DNA of 64,000 nucleotides, from assembly GCF_051251125.1 (NCBI RefSeq), contig NZ_JBPCZL010000001.1; one strand, 5' to 3'. Under the pieces are notes generated by a model. That model was not told the origin of the DNA, ran no database searches, and was given only the letters and a program-made list of their open reading frames with translations. A program made the translations under genes and the position numbers. Positions 1-7,718 of the stretch are shown piece by piece (the first letter of the stretch is position 1; every line of letters begins with the position of its first letter). The DNA is from Carnimonas bestiolae. GTDB lineage: Bacteria > Pseudomonadota > Gammaproteobacteria > Pseudomonadales > Halomonadaceae.

Positions 1-2
1 AA

Positions 3-98
3 TTCTTCAGCCTTCCTCGAGCCCTCTTCTTCATCAAACACAGCAAGGACTATGCCAAAAAGGCGCTAATCGGGGATAAAAGCTTAAAAGACACTTAA
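3..98 (+). CDS. C-terminal end of an unidentified protein (cut by window start)
   Basis: An open frame enters at the left edge and ends with TAA at 96-98. It encodes about 31 residues beginning Phe-Phe-Ser-Leu-Pro and ending Lys-Asp-Thr. The mix of Lys, Asp and aromatic residues is protein-like, and a hairpin follows 7 bases after the stop. Too little is visible to name a family. The alternative is that this is non-coding and the frame is open by chance. Confidence 0.45.
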   Translation, partial: FFSLPRALFFIKHSKDYAKKALIGDKSLKDT

Positions 99-104
99 TA
101 TAAA

Positions 105-133
105 GCCGAGCTCGCTACGCCCGCGGACTCGGC
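105..133 (-). terminator. Hairpin downstream of the 231-2632 gene pair
   Basis: Six-base arms GCCGAG and CTCGGC flank a GC-rich loop. Read on the minus strand, the hairpin is followed by TTTATATT, so it can end the minus-strand transcript of the hydrolase/aminotransferase pair. On the plus strand there is no T run, so termination of the partial left-edge gene is less certain. Confidence 0.45.
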
Positions 134-230
134 CTGTTAATTGGATTATCGATGGGGGAATTCAGCACTCGAAACGTCTTTTTCAAGCGGACCGCGTGCT
201 GCTTTCCGGTGCACCGCCCCGAGGCGTGCA

Positions 231-1148
231 TCATTTAAGACGATTGATGGGAATTTTCAGATAGCGCTCACCGTCGGATTCAGGCTCAGGAAACCGGCCA
301 CCGCGCATGTTCACTTGCACAGAGGGCAGGATCAGCGTTGGCATGTTGAGCGTGGCGTCGCGCTGGGTGCGTAGCTGGACGAAGTCGTGTTCGTTAACGC
401 CTTCGCGTACGTGCACGTTGTGTTCGCGCTGTTCCGCGACAGTGGTTTGCCACGCGTACTGGTCACGGCCCGGCGCCTGATAGTCGTGACAAAGATAGAG
501 CGCCGTGTCGGAAGGCAGGCTAAGCAGGCGTCGAATCGAGCGGAACAGGCGCTGCGCATCGCCGCCAGGAAAATCCGCTCGCGCGGTGCCGAAATCGGGC
601 ATGAACAGGGTGTCACCAATGAAGGCAATATTGCCGATCACGTAGGCCATATCGGCAGGCGTATGCCCCGGCACGTGCAGCGCGATGGCATCGATGCTGC
701 CCAGCTGGAAGCGCTCGCCATCGTCGAACAGCCGATCAAACTGCGAGCCGTCGCGCTCGAATTCAGTGCCAGCGTTGAAGATTTTGCCGAACACCTGCTG
801 CACATCGATGATATGCCGACCAATGGCCAGTTCGCCGCCCAACTGCTGCTGAAGCCACGGGGCCGCCGACAAGTGATCAGCATGAGCGTGTGTTTCGAGC
901 TGCCATTGCACCTGCAACTGGTGCTCGCGCACGTACTCGACCACCTTCTCTGCCGAACGATAGCTGATGCCTCCCGCCGCGGCGTCGTAGTCGAGCACGC
1001 TGTCGATAACTGCCGCAGCACGGGTGGCGGGATCGTGCACCACATGGGTGGCGGTGCAGGTGGTGTCGTCAAAGAATGTCGTGACCGTTGGCGCCGTCGT
1101 GGTGGCGCCAATTTGCGCAGCGGCGGCCGCTATAGCACTATCTTTCAT
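231..1148 (-). CDS. Metallo-beta-lactamase-fold hydrolase, persulfide dioxygenase/BLH-like
   Basis: This 305-residue protein has the metallo-beta-lactamase metal motif THAHADHL at residues 86-93. Further metal ligands are in VPGHTPADMAY (about 160), GDTLF (about 178) and LCHDY (about 220). The pattern fits the ETHE1/BLH branch, which oxidises glutathione persulfide to sulfite, rather than glyoxalase II, but no rhodanese or DUF442 domain is fused. It lies 5 bases after a cysteine-desulfurase-like gene, so the two are probably co-transcribed. Persulfide handling is therefore the best inference, though a different thioester or sulfur substrate is possible. Fold assignment is firm; substrate is not. 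Confidence 0.85.
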   Translation of the reverse strand: MKDSAIAAAAAQIGATTTAPTVTTFFDDTTCTATHVVHDPATRAAAVIDSVLDYDAAAGGISYRSAEKVVEYVREHQLQVQWQLETHAHADHLSAAPWLQQQLGGELAIGRHIIDVQQVFGKIFNAGTEFERDGSQFDRLFDDGERFQLGSIDAIALHVPGHTPADMAYVIGNIAFIGDTLFMPDFGTARADFPGGDAQRLFRSIRRLLSLPSDTALYLCHDYQAPGRDQYAWQTTVAEQREHNVHVREGVNEHDFVQLRTQRDATLNMPTLILPSVQVNMRGGRFPEPESDGERYLKIPINRLK

Positions 1149-1153
1149 GCCGC

Positions 1154-2632
1154 TTATACCTCGCTATCGATGGGCGTATCCGAGCGCGCTTGAAAGCTGA
1201 AGCGCGCGGAACCGCGTTCACCCTGGTACTGCGCGAACAGCGGCTCGCTACTGGTAGCCAGCTCAGCGACGGCGGCCAAAATGGCCGCCACCTGTGACTC
1301 GCTATGCAGATAGCTCAAATTAAGGCGCACCCAGCCCGGCTTGGCAAGCTCGTTGCCCTCTTGAAGCTGCTGTTCGATCGCCTGCGACGATGACTCATCG
1401 ATGCCCAACAGGTAGTGCGCATAGGGGCCTGCACAGGCACAGCCACCGCGCGCCTGAATACCGAATTTGTCGCTAAGCAGCCGTGTCACCAGCTGATGGT
1501 TACGCGGTGTTCCTTCGGCGTCGAGCAATTGGAACGACAAAATTGGCAGCGCAGCGACCTGCTTATCGGGTGATAACAGACGCAGCCCCGCTAGCGATTG
1601 CCACGCTTCCAGCGCCTGCTGGCGCAGCGTTTGCTCGCGCGCTTCGATACGCTCGACGCCAACGGCCTCCTTGATCAGCATCACCAGTGCTGCGCGGATA
1701 TCGCCCACTACATTGGGCGTACCGGCTTCCTCGCGCGCGGTCAGGCTTTCGACGTAGCGATGGTGCCACGGCGATACAAAGGCCACCGTGCCGCCGCCCG
1801 GCACGGATGGCGTCGCGTTGATATCCAGGGTGTCGCGCACCACCAGAATACCAGAGGCCCCCGGCCCGCCCGGAAACTTATGGGTGGAAAACACGATCGC
1901 ATCCTTGGCGAACTCGCCTTCCCCCATATCGATATCCACGTAAGGCGCGACAGCCGCGTAATCAAAAATCGCCAACGCCCCTGCGCGCTTGAGACGCTGG
2001 GTAATGGCACGCGTATCGCTGAGCACGCCGGTCACGTTAGAGCCTGCCGAAAAGGCCCCCACCACCAGGTCGTATGACGGCGACTGCGCCAGCGCCTGAT
2101 CCAGAGCGCTGAGATCAAGCGTGCCATGTTCATTAAGCGGTAGTTGCTCGAGCTCAGCACCGCTCTCGCGCCACGGCAGAATATTGGAATGATGCTCATA
2201 GGGCCCAATCAGCACCTTGACGCGCTGCCCCGCTGCCACGCGCGCCTTGATATCCAGCATACCGACAATACGATTGAGCCCTGCCGTGGCACCCGCGCCA
2301 GCAAAGATCACGTGCGCATCATTGCCAGCGCGGGTTATGCGAGCAATCTCGCCGCGTGCGGCTTCTCGCAGACGCTTGATCGACTGACCACAAAACGATG
2401 CTTCAGTGTGCGTATTGGAGTAAACCGGCAGCACCTCTTCGAGCACGAATGACTCAACCTGCCTCAATGCCCTTCCGGATGCCACATAGTCGGCGTAAAT
2501 CAGCGTTTGCTCACCGAAGGGCGTGGTGTAGCGCAACTGCTCACCAATCAGCCCCGCACGTAACTGATCCAGCAGGTCGGGACGGGCAAGAGAGCGCTGG
2601 AAACGTTGCAGGGCTTGGGTAGTCACGTGCAT
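1154..2632 (-). CDS. Class V PLP aminotransferase, cysteine-desulfurase-like
   Basis: A 492-residue fold-type I PLP enzyme. The Schiff-base lysine is in STHKFPGG (K252), the EHHSN motif is at 146-150, and the PLP-nitrogen aspartate is D224 in FDYAAVAPY. A Cys-rich loop, RGGCACAGPY, lies near residue 396 where SufS/CsdA-type desulfurases keep their persulfide cysteine, but its context differs from the usual SufS motif. The protein is about 80 residues longer than SufS. It heads a two-gene unit with the MBL hydrolase. I infer a desulfurase or related C-S lyase feeding persulfide to its neighbour; an aminotransferase on another substrate cannot be excluded. Confidence 0.82.
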   Translation of the reverse strand: MHVTTQALQRFQRSLARPDLLDQLRAGLIGEQLRYTTPFGEQTLIYADYVASGRALRQVESFVLEEVLPVYSNTHTEASFCGQSIKRLREAARGEIARITRAGNDAHVIFAGAGATAGLNRIVGMLDIKARVAAGQRVKVLIGPYEHHSNILPWRESGAELEQLPLNEHGTLDLSALDQALAQSPSYDLVVGAFSAGSNVTGVLSDTRAITQRLKRAGALAIFDYAAVAPYVDIDMGEGEFAKDAIVFSTHKFPGGPGASGILVVRDTLDINATPSVPGGGTVAFVSPWHHRYVESLTAREEAGTPNVVGDIRAALVMLIKEAVGVERIEAREQTLRQQALEAWQSLAGLRLLSPDKQVAALPILSFQLLDAEGTPRNHQLVTRLLSDKFGIQARGGCACAGPYAHYLLGIDESSSQAIEQQLQEGNELAKPGWVRLNLSYLHSESQVAAILAAVAELATSSEPLFAQYQGERGSARFSFQARSDTPIDSEV

Positions 2633-2735
2633 AGGTCCTGAAAAATATGAATAAGAGACGCCACAAAATGAGCCAAGGTAGCGACGACATGGAAGATCAC
2701 GCTAGCCGGACGCGCACTGATGGTGCAAGCGTTGC

Positions 2736-2927
2736 TTAAGCAGGCGTCGCGAAGACACCGCTGCACCGGCATGCCGCGCTGTATTCCCGCCACTCGGCCT
2801 TGGGTATAAGGGGTTGCAAGAAGTGTTCCAACGCATAGCGCGCCTTGAGCGTGGAAATACGCGTTCTACCGCTCACAACATCTGCTATCAGTATGCCCGA
2901 TTGTCCATACGCCCAACAGCTTGCCAT
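2736..2927 (-). CDS. Uncertain small ORF, possible gene remnant
   Basis: An open frame of 63 codons lies in the 476-base stretch between the aminotransferase gene and the TonB receptor. Its second half, from about residue 26 (STLKARYALEHFLQPLIP and onward), has protein-like composition, but no ribosome binding site precedes the ATG. A second protein-like minus-strand frame (33 codons, 2866-2967) overlaps it in another phase. The pair looks like a decayed gene with a frameshift. I recognise no family. Confidence 0.2.
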   Translation of the reverse strand: MASCWAYGQSGILIADVVSGRTRISTLKARYALEHFLQPLIPKAEWREYSAACRCSGVFATPA

Positions 2928-3035
2928 GAGCGGTGAGCAGGTCACTGATCTGCTTGAAACACAGCATTCTCTATTGGCGCTGAGCGTTATCCAGCATTTT
3001 TGACGGCCAGCGTCTGGTGGCTGCCTCCGATAACA

Positions 3036-3062
3036 CATAAGCCGCCCAGCGGACGGCTTATG
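3036..3062 (-). terminator. Perfect 9-bp dyad downstream of the TonB receptor gene
   Basis: Arms CATAAGCCG and CGGCTTATG enclose a 9-base centre and lie 46 bases past the receptor stop codon. Position and symmetry suit a transcript end on the minus strand. There is no uridine run, so a Rho-assisted end or an mRNA 3' stabiliser is equally possible. Confidence 0.45.
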
Positions 3063-3108
3063 CAACGTTGTTAACGATGAGCGGCGCCTGAACGCCGATT
3101 CACCGCGC

Positions 3109-6060
3109 TTAGAACGAGTATTGCAATCTCGTGTATAGCTCGCGCCCCAGCGAACTTGCGTAGCGCGAGTCGATACCATACGAGGTAAACGAGGTGTACG
3201 GCGGCTTGGTGTCAAACACATTGCGCGCACCGGCCACCACTCTGACGCCGCTGGCGAAGGCGTAGCCTGCGTTCACGTCGAAGGTGTCATAGTGCGACAC
3301 ACGGTTGTGGTATTTGTAGGCAGGTTCCGAGCCCTGGTTTTCGGTGTCCTTGTAGCCGGTTTGGTAGTTATAGGTGAGTCCTGCCGACCACGGACCTTTG
3401 GTCCAATTCAGGTAGGCACTGCCCTTCCAGCGAAACTGTACCTTGTCGTAGGAATCCATGCGGCCCAAGCCATTTTCCCAGCCTTCATCGTTGCTTTCGT
3501 CGTACTGGAACACATGCGTGAAATTCGCGCCAAAACGCCAATCGCCCCAGCTTGAAGGCAGCAGATAGCTCGCTTTTAGATCCACCCCATTGGTGTGAAT
3601 CTTGCCAATGTTAGCGACGCTATTATTGAAGTAATAAATAGTACCTGGCGTCCCACTCTGACCCTTCGCACAATCCTCTCCGTAGCGGCAAATATCGCCG
3701 GGGCCTGCATGGTCGAGCGCGTATTGGTAACTCGGCAAATCGACATCGTTACGAATGCGGTACCACCAGAAATCCGCCGACGTCACTAACCTGTCGACGG
3801 GTTCATAAATAAAGCCAAACTGCCATGACTCCGACTTCATCGGCTTCAGATCGCTATTGCCGCCATTATTGACTCGGAATTGCTCGTTGCATCCTTGACC
3901 GCCGGAACCACTGGGGCAAAGTACTGGGTCGTTTAGCCCTGAGCCAGCGTAGGTGAGGCTGCTGGGCGAGTACATGTCGTACAAACTCGGCGCAACAAAG
4001 GAGGTACTGTAGGAGCCACGGAAGGTCAGGTTATCCAGCGGCTGATAGCGGAAGGAGAACTTGGGATTGGCCGTATGCCCAACCTGCGAAAAGCGGTCAT
4101 AGCGCCACGATGCCGTGGTTTCCAGTGATTCGAGCAGCGGCACGTTCAACTCGGTCCATACCGCCTGCTGATCGCGACTGGCCTTCACGTAACTGGCGCT
4201 TAAGCCCGAACTTTGCGCCGGACTGTCGTTCATACGCTGTTCGAAACGCTGGTGGCTTGCTTCGGCACCCACGGCAACCTGCACCGGGCCTGCGCCGAAC
4301 CAATCCCCCAGCGAATGGCTAAGGTGACCATCCCAATTGACGCTATCACCTGTCGCATCCATCAGTTGGCCTGACCAGCGAGCCCGACGAATCAGCGGTA
4401 AATCGGCCTCGCCCGGCGGTTCGAACGGATTAAGCTCGCCGTTCTTCACCAGTTCCTGCATCTGCTCACCGTCAAGATAACCATCGTTGCCCCGCCACTT
4501 GGCGCGGGTGTGGTTGTAGGCAATCGCGGTGTCGTACTTCCAGCCACCAAAGGAGCCAAACTGGGCGTACTGGATGCGTTTGGTGTCATTTTTGAAGCCA
4601 ACTACGTTCTGCTCAAGCGGTGACACCCACTTGGCCTTTACCGGTTTAGAGCGGTCGAGGTCGCTATTGGCAGCCACCGCCGCTGGGTAATTGGGGTTCT
4701 CAGGCTCAACGTCGAAATTGAGAATATCGGGATAGCTGGTGTTGCGCGCATTGCTGTGGGCCCAGAAATACGAAAGTTCACCGGTGTTATCACCGCCCAG
4801 GTCAAGGCTAAGTGCCGTGTACAACGAGGTATTTTGCTGGGGATCGATATAGTTGCCCCACCCCCACGCGTCTGACGCGCAGACACCTTTACGCGACGAC
4901 GGGATACCGCCATTACAGGCGGTCTGATAGTACTTTGACGAGCCCTCTTGGGTGGTCCCCTGATAGACGCCGGAGTGGTAGAGCGACCCGTAATCCGGCC
5001 AGTAGTCGGTGTCACGGTAAAAGCTATGACTGTGATTTTGACCGCGCTGGTTCTGATAATCCAGCGTGCCCATCCAGTTATAACCGTCCTTTTCCAGATC
5101 GCCGGTTCCCCAGGTAGCGGAGTAATCCTGCTTCTGACCGCCGCCGCTATGCGTCGGCGTGCTTTGGTTGGTTTCGACGTTCAGGCCTTGGTAGTTCTTC
5201 TTGGTAATGAAGTTAATGACCCCCGCCATCGCATCAGAGCCGTAGAGCGCCGATGCGCTATCGGTGAGCACTTCGATACGGCTAATGGCGGCGAATGGAA
5301 TGGAGTTCAGATCGACCGCTGAGCTGGAATACGCATTCGCGACAATGCGTCTCCCGTTCAACAACACCAACGTTTTGTCGCTGCCCAACCCGCGCAAATC
5401 CGCATAGGAGGCACCGCCGGAGTATGCACCGGTCATCTGTGACGAGGTGTTGCCTTGCGACGAGTTATTGACGCCCAACTGCTGGAGGAACTGCTCAGCC
5501 GAGGTAATACCGCGCTGCTTTAGCTCTTCCGCGTGGTAAACGGTTATTGGCTGGGCCGTTTCCGCCGTCGGCGAATTGAGCGCGGTGCCGGTCACCGAAA
5601 CGTCCTGCAAGCGCTGCGTGTTCGCTCCCGCTGCGCCGCTGGCAGCGGCCGCAGGTACCGCAGCGGCTGCCGCTTCTGCTGGAGCCGCTTCTGCCGGAGC
5701 CGCTTCTGCCGGGGCTGCTTCTGCCGAGGCTGCTTCTGCCGAGGCTGCTTCTGCCGAGGCTGCTTCAGCCGGGGCTGCTTCAGCCGGGGCTGCTTCTGCC
5801 GGGGCTGCTTCTGCCGGAGCTGCTTCAGCCGGGGCTGCTTCTGCCGGGGCTGCTTCTGCCGGAGCTGCTTCAGCCGGGGCTGCTTCTGCCGGGGCGGCAA
5901 CCTCACTACTGCTCTGCGCATTAGCATGAGCACTCAGCGATAGCGTAAGCGACAACGTTGAAGCGAATGTAAGGGACGTGAAAGTACGTTTTTTTCTATA
6001 CGGCGGGCGCGCCTGCAAGGCCAATGCAGGCGACGACGGCACTCCGGGAGGCAGCGTCAT
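3109..6060 (-). CDS. TonB-dependent outer membrane receptor with Ala/Glu/Pro-rich N-terminal repeat
   Basis: A 983-residue outer membrane receptor. A signal peptide spans about residues 1-48: a basic stretch with KKR, a Ser/Leu/Thr core, then AHANA. An AEAAP/AEAAS repeat (about residues 54-135) follows. Next come a TonB-box-like LQDVSVTG and a plug domain with the LNGRRI and SALYGSDAMAGVINF signatures. The remainder is a 22-strand-type barrel ending in a terminal Phe (RLQYSF). Such receptors import siderophores, cobalamin or glycans using TonB energy; the ligand cannot be read here. The ATG has AAGGA upstream. The repeat between signal peptide and plug is unusual for the family. A paired-palindrome region lies upstream and probably controls the gene. 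Confidence 0.93.
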   Translation of the reverse strand: MTLPPGVPSSPALALQARPPYRKKRTFTSLTFASTLSLTLSLSAHANAQSSSEVAAPAEAAPAEAAPAEAAPAEAAPAEAAPAEAAPAEAAPAEAAPAEAASAEAASAEAASAEAAPAEAAPAEAAPAEAAAAAVPAAAASGAAGANTQRLQDVSVTGTALNSPTAETAQPITVYHAEELKQRGITSAEQFLQQLGVNNSSQGNTSSQMTGAYSGGASYADLRGLGSDKTLVLLNGRRIVANAYSSSAVDLNSIPFAAISRIEVLTDSASALYGSDAMAGVINFITKKNYQGLNVETNQSTPTHSGGGQKQDYSATWGTGDLEKDGYNWMGTLDYQNQRGQNHSHSFYRDTDYWPDYGSLYHSGVYQGTTQEGSSKYYQTACNGGIPSSRKGVCASDAWGWGNYIDPQQNTSLYTALSLDLGGDNTGELSYFWAHSNARNTSYPDILNFDVEPENPNYPAAVAANSDLDRSKPVKAKWVSPLEQNVVGFKNDTKRIQYAQFGSFGGWKYDTAIAYNHTRAKWRGNDGYLDGEQMQELVKNGELNPFEPPGEADLPLIRRARWSGQLMDATGDSVNWDGHLSHSLGDWFGAGPVQVAVGAEASHQRFEQRMNDSPAQSSGLSASYVKASRDQQAVWTELNVPLLESLETTASWRYDRFSQVGHTANPKFSFRYQPLDNLTFRGSYSTSFVAPSLYDMYSPSSLTYAGSGLNDPVLCPSGSGGQGCNEQFRVNNGGNSDLKPMKSESWQFGFIYEPVDRLVTSADFWWYRIRNDVDLPSYQYALDHAGPGDICRYGEDCAKGQSGTPGTIYYFNNSVANIGKIHTNGVDLKASYLLPSSWGDWRFGANFTHVFQYDESNDEGWENGLGRMDSYDKVQFRWKGSAYLNWTKGPWSAGLTYNYQTGYKDTENQGSEPAYKYHNRVSHYDTFDVNAGYAFASGVRVVAGARNVFDTKPPYTSFTSYGIDSRYASSLGRELYTRLQYSF
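5670..5896 (-). repeat. 15-bp coding tandem repeat (about 15 units) in the TonB receptor gene
   Basis: About fifteen 15-base units, read on the plus strand as TGCTTCTGCCGGGGC with variants at a few positions, encode AEAAP or AEAAS. Units fall into a higher-order 45-base pattern: the triplet GGGGC / GGAGC / CAGCC-GGGGC types occurs twice in succession. Three adjacent GAGGC units encode the AEAAS block. Unit length is a multiple of three, so gain or loss of units would change length but keep the frame. Confidence 0.92.
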
Positions 6061-6125
6061 GATGTTGTCCTTGAATGAACGTGATTATTATTAGGGGCTT
6101 AGCGCCGATCTTGTCGTTACGTTCA

Positions 6126-6186
6126 CAAGGAATTCTTGCCGGCCCCGAGGGGGCGCTGGCAACCGCTAGATAGCAAGAATTCTTTG
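6126..6186. promoter_or_regulatory. Two near-identical palindromes upstream of the TonB receptor gene
   Basis: CAAGGAATTCTTGC (6126-6139) and GCAAGAATTCTTTG (6173-6186) are each nearly palindromic and are inverted copies of each other with one difference. Their centres are 47 bases apart, between about 70 and 125 bases upstream of the receptor ATG. They could be two operators for a dimeric regulator, bound on roughly the same face or looped. Alternatively they form the arms of an RNA stem in the leader. The sequence does not match a Fur box. Confidence 0.45.
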
Positions 6187-6352
6187 TTATTTTCGTTAAC
6201 CTAGCGTTAACACTTACAACCAATAGCGTTTTTCTGCGACGCGAGCAAGCCCTAATGATCAATCACGCTATGAGCGTTTCGTCAATGCTGGCGTCTGCCT
6301 CTGCTACCACCAGCGTGCCACTCTTCTCGGCTGCGTTTTTCGCCTTCCATTG

Positions 6353-6394
6353 AAAAGGCAGCATCCACGCGAATAAGCGCGAATGCTGCCTTTC
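6353..6394 (-). terminator. Rho-independent terminator of the 6426-10030 operon
   Basis: Eleven-base perfect arms AAAGGCAGCAT and ATGCTGCCTTT flank an 18-base loop. On the minus strand the structure ends in TTTT. It sits 32 bases after the DUF1349 stop codon and separates this operon from the TonB receptor gene. Confidence 0.8.
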
Positions 6395-6425
6395 GAGCAC
6401 TCAAGCAATGTGTGCCAAGGCACCA

Positions 6426-7004
6426 TCAGCTCAAATCGTGCAGCTCTTTTTCAAGCGGCGGACCCAGCTGTAGTTCGCTGAAAACCACCTCGAGCCCTCC
6501 TCGCTCTGGGGTACAGCACATAGCACCAACAAACGCAGGCTGCTTGGACGACCAGTCAAGCAGGCGTAACAGCGGCCAGGTCTTTCCATCATCGGAGTAC
6601 TGAATGCGCAGCACATCATCAGTGCAGGTAGCACGCATCCAGAACCGACGCGGATTACCGCTAAATACGCCGGTCGACCAGTCCGAGTGATCACGCGTTA
6701 CCACACACGACATCGCTGGCGCATCGTCGTTGTATTCGATACCCGCCTTCACCCAATCATGTGCCGAGTGCTGAATGAACAGCCCTGCCTGATCGTATAA
6801 CTGCTCGAAGTTGGCCTCTACACACAGCTGCAGAGTGAAATCGCCACTGATCTGCTGCCCGAACGCGTGGCCGCTATGACGCACAAACCCATAATGGGTC
6901 TTGCGCCAGAAGTCGGTGCCCTCGTCGGTCACCACTACCAACTGCTGCTGATCGATACGCCATTGCGAGGGACGATTCAGCCACTGCCCTTGAGAGATAT
7001 CCAT
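6426..7004 (-). CDS. DUF1349 family protein
   Basis: A 192-residue protein of the DUF1349 (concanavalin-like jelly-roll) type. Recognisable stretches are DFWRKTHYGF, DQAGLFIQHS, WVKAGIEYND and SDDGKTWPLLRLL. Family members are small cytosolic beta-sandwich proteins that often accompany sugar-related enzymes; their biochemical role is not established. I chose the ATG at 7004, preceded by GGGAAA, which gives the family's usual length and starts 38 bases after the HAD stop. An ATG at 7052 or 7073 would make it overlap the HAD gene. It is the last gene of the four-gene operon. Confidence 0.82.
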   Translation of the reverse strand: MDISQGQWLNRPSQWRIDQQQLVVVTDEGTDFWRKTHYGFVRHSGHAFGQQISGDFTLQLCVEANFEQLYDQAGLFIQHSAHDWVKAGIEYNDDAPAMSCVVTRDHSDWSTGVFSGNPRRFWMRATCTDDVLRIQYSDDGKTWPLLRLLDWSSKQPAFVGAMCCTPERGGLEVVFSELQLGPPLEKELHDLS

Positions 7005-7041
7005 GGTGTTATTTCCCGTCCAAATGTGTTCCTTAGTGCCT

Positions 7042-7716
7042 TTAGCCGTCATCGTTGAGCGCTTCCACTGCACTGGATGAGCAGAGCGGCGGCTCCGTTA
7101 GCCAGCGTGAATAAAGCTCATCGAGCGACACGATCACGTCCTCGGCATTGCGGTAATCCTGCTGGCCCGACAGCGCATGCGGCCACGCAATGACATGGGC
7201 GATGCCCGCCGATCTTGCCGCAGCAATGCCCAAGGCGGTGTCTTCGAGCACCCAGCAGTGCGTCGGGCGAGCCGCCAGACAGGCAAGCATCGCTTGATAA
7301 GGATGTGGATGAGGCTTGGTCAGCACCACATCATCACCGCTAATCAGCTTGTGAGGCTTGCCACTGCCGCGCAAAAGCAGCGCCAGATTCGCCTGACACA
7401 CCTTGCGCGGCGCGGTCGAGACGAACCCGTAAGGCACACCATGCTGCTCAAGGTAGTCGATAAGTTGGCTAATACCGGGGCGTAAGTCGCTCGCGTTAAG
7501 CTGCGCACAATAGCTGTCGCTGATTCGATCATGCAGGGCAGCCTCGTTTGCGCCCTCGATATTCAGCCGGCGCAGCGTGTCGGCAAGACTCAGACCGATT
7601 AGTTGCTCGACCGCCACCCCCTGCGTGTGCTCAGGAAACAGCGTGCGCAGCACCTCGAAGTGGCGTTGTTCGCTATCGACCACAACACCATCGATATCAA
7701 AGATAAAGGCGTCCAT
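7042..7716 (-). CDS. HAD-family hydrolase, beta-phosphoglucomutase/sugar phosphatase-like
   Basis: A 224-residue HAD subfamily IA enzyme. Motif I is FDIDGV with the nucleophile at D7 and acid/base D9. Motif II is in FVSTAPRK, the motif III lysine is in VLTKPHPHPYQAML, and motif IV is VLEDTALGIAAARSAG. A helical cap follows motif I, as in beta-phosphoglucomutases and small sugar-phosphate phosphatases. The start codon follows the dehydrogenase stop by 2 bases, so translation is coupled. In context it could remove phosphate from an intermediate made by the aminotransferase and dehydrogenase (inference); the substrate is unknown. Confidence 0.88.
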   Translation of the reverse strand: MDAFIFDIDGVVVDSEQRHFEVLRTLFPEHTQGVAVEQLIGLSLADTLRRLNIEGANEAALHDRISDSYCAQLNASDLRPGISQLIDYLEQHGVPYGFVSTAPRKVCQANLALLLRGSGKPHKLISGDDVVLTKPHPHPYQAMLACLAARPTHCWVLEDTALGIAAARSAGIAHVIAWPHALSGQQDYRNAEDVIVSLDELYSRWLTEPPLCSSSAVEALNDDG

Positions 7717-7718
7717 GG

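Noticed and set aside
387..1193. 268-codon plus-strand frame opposite the MBL hydrolase
   Set aside because: The product has no recognisable family, and the minus strand encodes a complete metal-binding hydrolase. It is an antisense shadow common in GC-rich DNA.
5533..5943. Several long open frames on both strands across the TonB receptor repeat (Cys/Gly/Arg-rich and Gly/Ala/Ser-rich products)
   Set aside because: The repeat unit is 15 bases and stop-free in all frames, so every frame is open. Only the minus-strand frame joins a signal peptide and plug domain.
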